From NCBI GenBank assembly GCA_963834945.1, contig CAWIDT010000001.1, positions 496,001-560,000 on the forward strand: DNA of 64,000 bases, in the 5' to 3' direction. Shown here piece after piece: positions 62,794 to 64,000 of this stretch. The notes beneath the pieces are model-generated. The model was not told where the DNA came from. It worked only from the letters and a program-made list of their open reading frames with translations, and did no database searches. Position numbers and translations under genes: made by a program. The stretch is from R-RK-3 sp963834945. GTDB lineage: Bacteria; Pseudomonadota; Alphaproteobacteria; Rhizobiales; Rhodomicrobiaceae. Numbering within the stretch: the first letter of the stretch is position 1; each line of letters begins with the position of its first letter.

Positions 62794-64000
62794 AGCCCGC
62801 CTCTCGTTGCCGCCCTGCCGTGGCCAGGCTCACATCGCTCGGCCCGTAATATTGCACGGCAACCACCAGCGCCAAGAGCGCCAGACCGACGATGTCGGTC
62901 GTCAATTCGGGCGCGACCAGCGTCAGCGCGGCCGCGATGGCGATCGCCCGTTGCCATTGCGGCATCGGCTTCAGCAAATAGCCGTGCAGGCCGCCCGCAA
63001 GCATGCCGATGCCGATGCAGGACAAGACAAAGCGCCAGACGATCGTCGGCCAGTCGCCGATCATCAGCAGCGCCGGCTCATAGACGAACATGAAAGGCAC
63101 GACGAAACCGGCGGCCCCCACCTTGACGGCGGCAAGCCCAGTCCTCCACAGATTGGACTTGGCCAAGCCTGAAGCGGCGTAGACCGCGAGCGCCACCGGC
63201 GGCGTGATGGCCGAGAGAATGGCGAAGTAGAAGGCGAACATATGCGCCGCCGGTTTGATCACCCCCAGCTTCACCAGCGCCGGCACCAGCATCGACACCA
63301 TGATGATATAGGCCGGCGTCGTCGGCATGCCCATGCCCAGCACGATGCCGGCGGCCATGGTCAGGATGAGCGCCAGGATCAGCGTGTCCTGCGACACCGC
63401 CACCACCCATTGCGTGAAGGTAATGCCGAGCCCGGTCAGGATGACGATGCCGATGATGATGCCCGCGCACGCGCAGGCGAGCGCCACCGGCACCGTATTG
63501 CGCGCGCCATCGATCAGCGCGTCGATGATCGGGCGGCCTGCGATTTTCAGCAGCACGATCTTGCCGCGCACCGCCCGCAACCAGAGCGCGATGAGTGCCG
63601 CAAGCAGCGCCGCCGTGACCAGCGGATGCTGCCCGATCAGGGCAGGAATGAGCGCAGGCATGGACGAGACCGAAGGCAGCGCAATCAGCACCGGCAGCAC
63701 AAACAGCACGGATGGCCCGAACCAGGCGACGGGGAAGGAAAGCACTATCCCGGTCAGCGCCGCCAGCGGTGCGCTGTAGCCGGAATACATGACGAACAGG
63801 ATCGCCAGCACGGGGATGAACAAATGGCCGCGCGCGCCGAGCGTCGCGGCCAGGGATGGCAGTTCGGCGCGAGGCACGCCCAGCAGGCCCTGGCGCTTGG
63901 CCTCGAAATGCACGGCGGCAAAGCAGGCGACATAATAAAGGATCGCCGGGATCGAGGCCCAGATCACCACCTGCAGATAGCTGACGCCCTGGAATTCGGC
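62792..64000 (-). CDS. TRAP transporter permease, large/fused subunit (DctM-like), 5' partial
   Basis: At least 403 aa, open at the right edge (continues upstream as ...EFQGVSYLQVVIWASIPAILYYVA). Many helices, with the DctM-type repeats LGMGMPTTPAYIIMVSMLVPALVKLG and FYFAILSAITPPVALAVYAASGLAKSN. These P-T-T-P and S-A-I-T-P-P-V motifs are typical of the fused 4TM/12TM TRAP permeases (TIGR02123 type). LTTDIVGLALLALVVAVQYY is the last helix, followed by a polar tail. Works with a periplasmic binding protein (probably TAXI-type) presumed outside the window. Substrates are usually organic acids. Confidence 0.9.
   Translation of the reverse strand, partial: AEFQGVSYLQVVIWASIPAILYYVACFAAVHFEAKRQGLLGVPRAELPSLAATLGARGHLFIPVLAILFVMYSGYSAPLAALTGIVLSFPVAWFGPSVLFVLPVLIALPSVSSMPALIPALIGQHPLVTAALLAALIALWLRAVRGKIVLLKIAGRPIIDALIDGARNTVPVALACACAGIIIGIVILTGLGITFTQWVVAVSQDTLILALILTMAAGIVLGMGMPTTPAYIIMVSMLVPALVKLGVIKPAAHMFAFYFAILSAITPPVALAVYAASGLAKSNLWRTGLAAVKVGAAGFVVPFMFVYEPALLMIGDWPTIVWRFVLSCIGIGMLAGGLHGYLLKPMPQWQRAIAIAAALTLVAPELTTDIVGLALLALVVAVQYYGPSDVSLATAGRQREAG

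Overview
The window is GC-rich alphaproteobacterial chromosome. This rests on the primase/sigma-70 pair (dnaG next to rpoD), the alphaproteobacterial form of the DnaG N-terminal domain, liv-type and Bug-type transporters, and a dispersed TAGAGC-type palindromic intergenic repeat of the kind common in Rhizobiales-like genomes. I cannot resolve order or genus. No rRNA, tRNA or CRISPR array was seen. An important caveat is that about 25 single-base frame breaks interrupt otherwise well conserved genes, including the essential rpoD and dnaG. They cluster at 17.6-21.6 kb and 43-58 kb. Most are therefore probably sequencing or assembly indels rather than real pseudogenes, and coordinates for those genes span the rejoined reading frames.

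Layout. 1-7.0 kb: end of a ribose/fructose-type sugar ABC transporter (permease, ATPase), an LLM flavin oxidoreductase, a YecA/SEC-C protein, a translationally coupled Gfo/Idh/MocA dehydrogenase and sugar isomerase-like TIM barrel, and a LacI regulator with a 16-bp palindromic operator. 7.0-15 kb: DUF4166 and DCC proteins, then a carbohydrate cluster (GH144-like, GH15-like, a small membrane protein, a GH94 phosphorylase) that fits beta-1,2-glucan breakdown. 15-26.2 kb: an aldo/keto reductase, then a long minus-strand operon joining a complete ABC importer (binding protein, two permeases, a 67-aa membrane protein, two ATPases) to a PTS-type dihydroxyacetone kinase (DhaL, DhaM, HPr, enzyme I, an HTH protein, DhaK). 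26.2-31.7 kb: a complete liv-type ABC operon preceded by a perfect 20-bp palindrome.

31.7-36.2 kb is an AT-rich accessory island: a radical SAM protein, an unrecognised roughly 430-aa protein and a divergent serine alpha/beta hydrolase, with inverted repeats at its left edge and between the divergent genes. It is the best candidate here for an undescribed system, perhaps defence or peptide/lipid modification, but its function is not established.

36.2-49.7 kb returns to ordinary chromosome: polysaccharide deacetylase, Bug-type binding protein, MFS and FUSC transporters with a molybdenum-hydroxylase remnant between them, SOUL haem-binding protein, rpoD, dnaG, a lipoprotein, a CitE-like lyase, pyridoxal kinase and DUF429. 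49.8-51.1 kb holds an IS630-family element with an A8 slippery site, embedded among dispersed repeats. 51-64 kb: an HTH regulator, a VIT/VWA sortase-target protein with its class GN sortase, a RoxA-like dihaem cytochrome, a CHASE3 histidine kinase followed by an orphan sugar-binding protein, an ArsR/SRPBCC pair with operator and probable leaderless start, an SLC13/RCK transporter, and a TRAP-type permease running off the right edge.
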